DNA of 64,000 nt. It comes from Dicyema japonicum. Lineage: Eukaryota; Dicyemida; Rhombozoa; Dicyemidae. This document shows positions 60,708 through 64,000 of the stretch, one piece after another; within the stretch, counting starts at the first letter, position 1, and each line of letters starts with the position of its first letter. The translations under genes and the position numbers were made by a program. Under the pieces are notes generated by a model. The model searched no databases and had not been told where the DNA came from. It worked only from the letters and a program-made list of their open reading frames with translations. The stretch lies in contig RDEW01000040.1 of the NCBI GenBank assembly GCA_011109175.1, positions 423,484-487,483 on the forward strand, given 5' to 3'.

Positions 60708-62852
60708 TAGGGCGAATTTTTTTAAACCTAAAAAATAAAAAATTTAATCTAACAAAAATTAACTTTATTAACCTAAAAACTAAAAAATTAACCCAAAAAT
60801 TTAACTTTATAACTAAACAATAAAAACACTAAAACTTTTTGTTACACATACAAATTACATAATTTTCTAAATTCAACCGAGCACTAAGTTGGCTGACAAT
60901 TCAGGAGTAATAAATGCGCGGCAGGAGATATGTTGAATTAGTCATTTTAATTATGTTTGAAATAATATTTTTTGAAGCCTTTTATTTATGTATTCTTTAA
61001 TAAATTTGTTGTCATTTCCAAATTCAACGATTCTAAACCATCATATGCTTGTTTAATTGTGAAGCGTGTACTTTGGTAATAATATCTACAATAGTGACAT
61101 TATTCGGGAACCTGGAATGTTCGAATAGCTAAGGATAAGGTCACATAGACAGCTAATTAACACGTGGTTTTTGAGACTTTCTTTGGCTGTTCGAACTAGA
61201 TATCTATCATCCGCGAATGATTCGAAAATATTTTGAACTTCGATCAGATTTTCTTAATAGCATGGCCTTAAGCCAGGTCCCCCATCTTGTCAAATGCGCA
61301 CGAGGTGGAATGGCGATGTTTCTGTCTTTGAATATTAGTTTTCTTCTATTGTTCTTGTTAATTGCTGCTTGTACAGTAGCTATCATCAAATCAATTTCCG
61401 GATAAGAGTCTCTTATTTTCTCACAACAATTGTGTAATAGATGAACGGCACATGTGACATGGAATAACTTGGGGTAAAGATTTTTAAGTATTTTGCCAGC
61501 TAAAACATAAACATAAAATTTTACCTGACACAAGTTTTTGTTGAATTAACAATTTTTGATCCATTATGATTTGATCCACACAGCTTCTAGCTTTTGATGG
61601 TGAGGGAACTCGTACAGAGCCTCCGTAAAACAATTCTCTAAGCCACGGCATAGATAGTTTGTTTAGTGGAATATCAGATTTTATAAATGCTCTAATTACT
61701 TGTAGAGCCCAATCATCAATTTTGGAATATTGGTCAATGTGTGTTTGGTGCGATTCGGTCATATTATCAAGAAAAATAATTGTTATTTTGCAAAACTCAA
61801 TGAATTTTTGATGTTTTTGTGAGGCTCAATGGGAATTTACAAAATGCCTTTTCTCGCATTTTATATTACACAGAGTCGACAATATAGCGCACCATCCTCA
61901 AGAATCATAAATTCTTAAGGATAATCCTTACAATGGCCTTTTCTTTAATTTGGTACAATTTTGCTATCTTAGGCATGTCAGCCAAAAATTTTACTGGCAA
62001 TATATATTATTAATAGTTAATTTGGTTCCCATTCAAAATGGCCTCTTTCAAAATGGCCTCCGATAAATTTTTTCAGGTTTTGGATAAGTTTATCAATAAA
62101 CATCACGAGATATTTTACCAAGGTCCTCGACATCTTTAGGTAAAAAAGTCATCTATTTAAATCTTATAAAAATTGATTTTAAGGGGTCCTATGGGTAAGT
62201 GGAACATTTTACCAAGGTCCTCGACATCTTTAGGTAAAAAAGTCATCTTTTTTAAAATCTTATAAAAATTGATTTTAAGAAGTCCTATGGGTAAGTGGAA
62301 CATTTTACCAAGGTCATCGACACCTTTAGCTAAAAAAGTCATCTTTTTTAATATTTTTATATAAGTTTAAAATGAAATATTTATTTTCAAAAGAAAAAAA
62401 GGAAAATGATTATAAATGTTAATAGAACACATATTCTACTAAATTGAATATATATTCTGTCGGATCCATATTAAGTAATATTTGTTCTTGAACAATATAT
62501 TCTCAGATAAAGCGATATATTTAGTTTTTCTAAGAATTTTTTCTCCATTTTGTAATCTTAAGAATTTAATCATTATGCCTTCTTCTTTTATCAATTTCTT
62601 TACAAAATTTCTTGGCGTCTTGTTTAGTGTCCCAAATGTACTTCTAAAAACGTTGTGCCTTCTTTTAGAAGAAGAGTGTGATAATTTTGTGATAAGAAGA
62701 AGAGGAATTACCAACAATCTGGATCAAAATACGCTTAATTTGTTAATTTACTCGTTATTATTATATTACAAATTTGGTTAATAAAAAATAGTTAAAATTT
62801 ATTTTAATGTTTATTTATTTACTATTATTAAATTTTAACTTAGTTCGCCCTA
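60708..62852 (-). mobile_element. Second hAT transposon with 8-bp target duplication
   Basis: The ends TAGGGCGAA and TTCGCCCTA are flanked by the identical 8-bp repeat GTGATAAC (60700-60707 and 62853-62860). Inside, the minus strand at 61762-61207 encodes a transposase part: VIRAFIKSDIPLNKLSMPW, LRELFYGGSVRVPSPSKAR, FHVTCAVHLLHNCCEKIR, PPRAHLTRWGTWLKAML. This is a hAT lineage different from the ZBED5-like one at 40 kb. The C-terminal dimerisation region was not found, so the copy looks deleted. The interior also holds the 95-bp tandem repeat. Confidence 0.85.
62024..62350. repeat. 94-96-bp tandem repeat, about three copies, shared with 7.5 kb
   Basis: gacatctttaggta-type unit starts at 62129, 62223 and 62319 (variant gacaccttta). 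Upstream are caggttttggataagt and tttggttcccattcaaaa, as at the 7.5-kb locus. It probably arrived as a small transposon inside the hAT element. Confidence 0.6.
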
Positions 62853-63064
62853 GTGATAACTAACGTTTTTTTCTTAGCATCTCTAAATTGACCTGCCTTG
62901 ATCTTCTCTTCAAACCTTTTGACAGTAGTCGCTCCTGTAGATCGTAAAGAGGTGCTAATTTTTAATGTTGCACTTTTTGACTCTTTTGAATTATCTTTTT
63001 GAACTATTTTTTTCCAACCAACGTCACAACAACCACTCTGCGCCGAGTCGATTTTTCTGATCAA

Positions 63065-63399
63065 ATCTTAAATAACGAAATAATAAAATGTCCTCTTTTA
63101 TCCGATCCATAAGTTATTCGGGCTTTCTGTTCTGGATAATTGACTTTTATGACTTTGTGGCTTTCACTGTCCCTTTGAGATGTCAAGACACACATGAACA
63201 GACTATATTTTAAAGTCACCTAAAAACAATATTTCTAAATATTTCAAATTATTTTATTTATAAAAGTTAACTTTTTTTCTTGGGACCACGTGATCTCAAT
63301 TATTAGATTTATTCCTAAGACATCACTGAAATATCATTATATGATCTCCTAGTTTACGAGAACTTAGGTTCAACAAAAATTTAAAAATAAAGTGGCTAT
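63065..63399. other. Stretch without recognised gene
   Basis: AT-rich; nothing identified. Confidence 0.3.
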
Positions 63400-63455
63400 T
63401 GAAATTTATTTCCAAAGACCGCAGTTAAAGACAAAACAAGAAATTATGTGATTAA
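63400..63455 (-). mobile_element. LINE 3' tail remnant
   Basis: Near-identical in reverse to the tail at 44.90-44.96 kb (tttatttccaaagaccgcag). Only the untranslated tail and the last codons remain. Confidence 0.55.
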
Positions 63456-63684
63456 TTGAGGATTTAAATTTTTATAGGCCATCTTGAATATTTTTTGATA
63501 AACTCGGTTGTACTGATACGCCTAATGTTATGTTTGAAAAAAACCAGTTCGAAAACAGTGACCAGCTGTGGAAGGACATATTAAATGATGGTCTTTTGAC
63601 TACATCTTATTGAATTACACTTATCGAACTGAATAGAATCCAAATAAAAAATTAGATAAAAAATAAATATAACTTAAGCTCTAG

Positions 63685-63970
63685 GAGGTGTCTTGTTTTG
63701 GATTCAACGTGCACGGACACTTTCTCTAATGAGAATTTGATTAATTCATCGTTAAACGTGAGTTCCACAGCGAGCACTGATTGGAAAGGAGAAAGTACCA
63801 AGGCATCGTGGACCGGTTCATTTTCCAGCAGATCTCCGTTGAGACGTCTGACGTTATTGTCACGTCTGAGTTTATCAGGTTAAGGAGGAAGGGTGAACCT
63901 AGAATGACGCGATAGGTTTTCAAGAACATTGAGCTCGCAATTATGAGAGGTAACTCCCATTGCGTGCTCA
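63685..63970 (+). mobile_element. Nuclease-like LINE domain, fourth copy, reaching the right edge
   Basis: The plus strand, with a frame change, reads VLDSTCTDTFSNENLINS, then IVDRFIFQQISVETSDVIV, then IELAIMRGNSHCVLNA. It is related to the copies at 5.3, 27.1 and 50 kb. Confidence 0.6.
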
Positions 63971-64000
63971 ATGCCTGCAGACCATAATGGAGACCTGTCA

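Larger units (their letters stand above)
59375..63064 (-). mobile_element. Jockey-like LINE (ORF1 and endonuclease start) split by a hAT element
   Basis: Minus strand from 63064: ORF1-like basic protein TTVKRFEEKIKAGQFRDAKK. The frame continues across the hAT insertion, once one target duplication is removed, as TLVITVIKIQKSPDRK. Degraded ORF1 follows at 60.6-59.6 kb (NFKVEKTKLSKRVRRK). The endonuclease start then appears at 59.6-59.4 kb (MDVLIIKETIMKKSG, NFPGYSSIYIPCHPG). RT is not visible before 59375. Clade naming is tentative. Confidence 0.6.

Overview
The window is nuclear DNA of an AT-rich animal genome. The host genes include CNOT1, a proteasome alpha subunit, an SRPK kinase, ATP6AP2, an EAG/KCNH-type potassium channel, eL32 and a mitochondrial-type TrpRS. 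Every intron that homology lets me place is tiny, about 20-27 nt (one placement of 32 nt is less certain), with GT...AG ends. Introns this short in a metazoan gene set match what I recall for dicyemid mesozoans, parasites of cephalopod kidneys. That is an inference; other reduced parasites with short introns are possible but fit the animal-type genes less well.

Layout: 1-403 (-) is the 5' part of WARS2. 0.6-1.2 kb holds a hAT scrap and an RBBP6-like fragment. 1.2-7.5 kb is LINE debris. 7.8-14.3 kb (-) is CNOT1. 14.5-22.8 kb is a pile of LINE and Tc1-like elements, including nested insertions and three single-N assembly joins. 23.0-23.9 kb (-) is PSMA1. 24.0-29.3 kb is mostly LINE fragments. 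29.5-33.2 kb (+) is an SRPK-like kinase with an N-terminal extension of nearly 700 residues. 34.7-35.5 kb (-) is ATP6AP2. 37.5-40.0 kb (+) is an EAG-type channel. 40.0-42.4 kb is a hAT element with intact 8-bp target duplications. 42.7-55.5 kb is dominated by LINEs, including one whose N-terminus carries a 2A-like peptide. 55.6-55.9 kb (+) is a small unrecognised gene with two mini-introns. 57.5-58.0 kb (+) is RPL32. 59.4-63.1 kb (-) is a LINE interrupted by a second hAT element. The right edge holds another LINE tail fragment.

The genes do not form an operon or pathway. They are single housekeeping or signalling genes set in transposon sediment. Unifying themes are mini-introns, found even in a hAT transposase and directly after the start codon in two genes; several LINE groups that end in the same Gly-Ile-Thr-stop and a similar 3' tail; a recurring nuclease-like domain (RPDG...VWDVTCTDT); and many near-perfect two-copy tandem duplications of about 90-160 bp, some of which may be assembly artefacts. 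All family assignments come from reading translations by eye; no database search was run.
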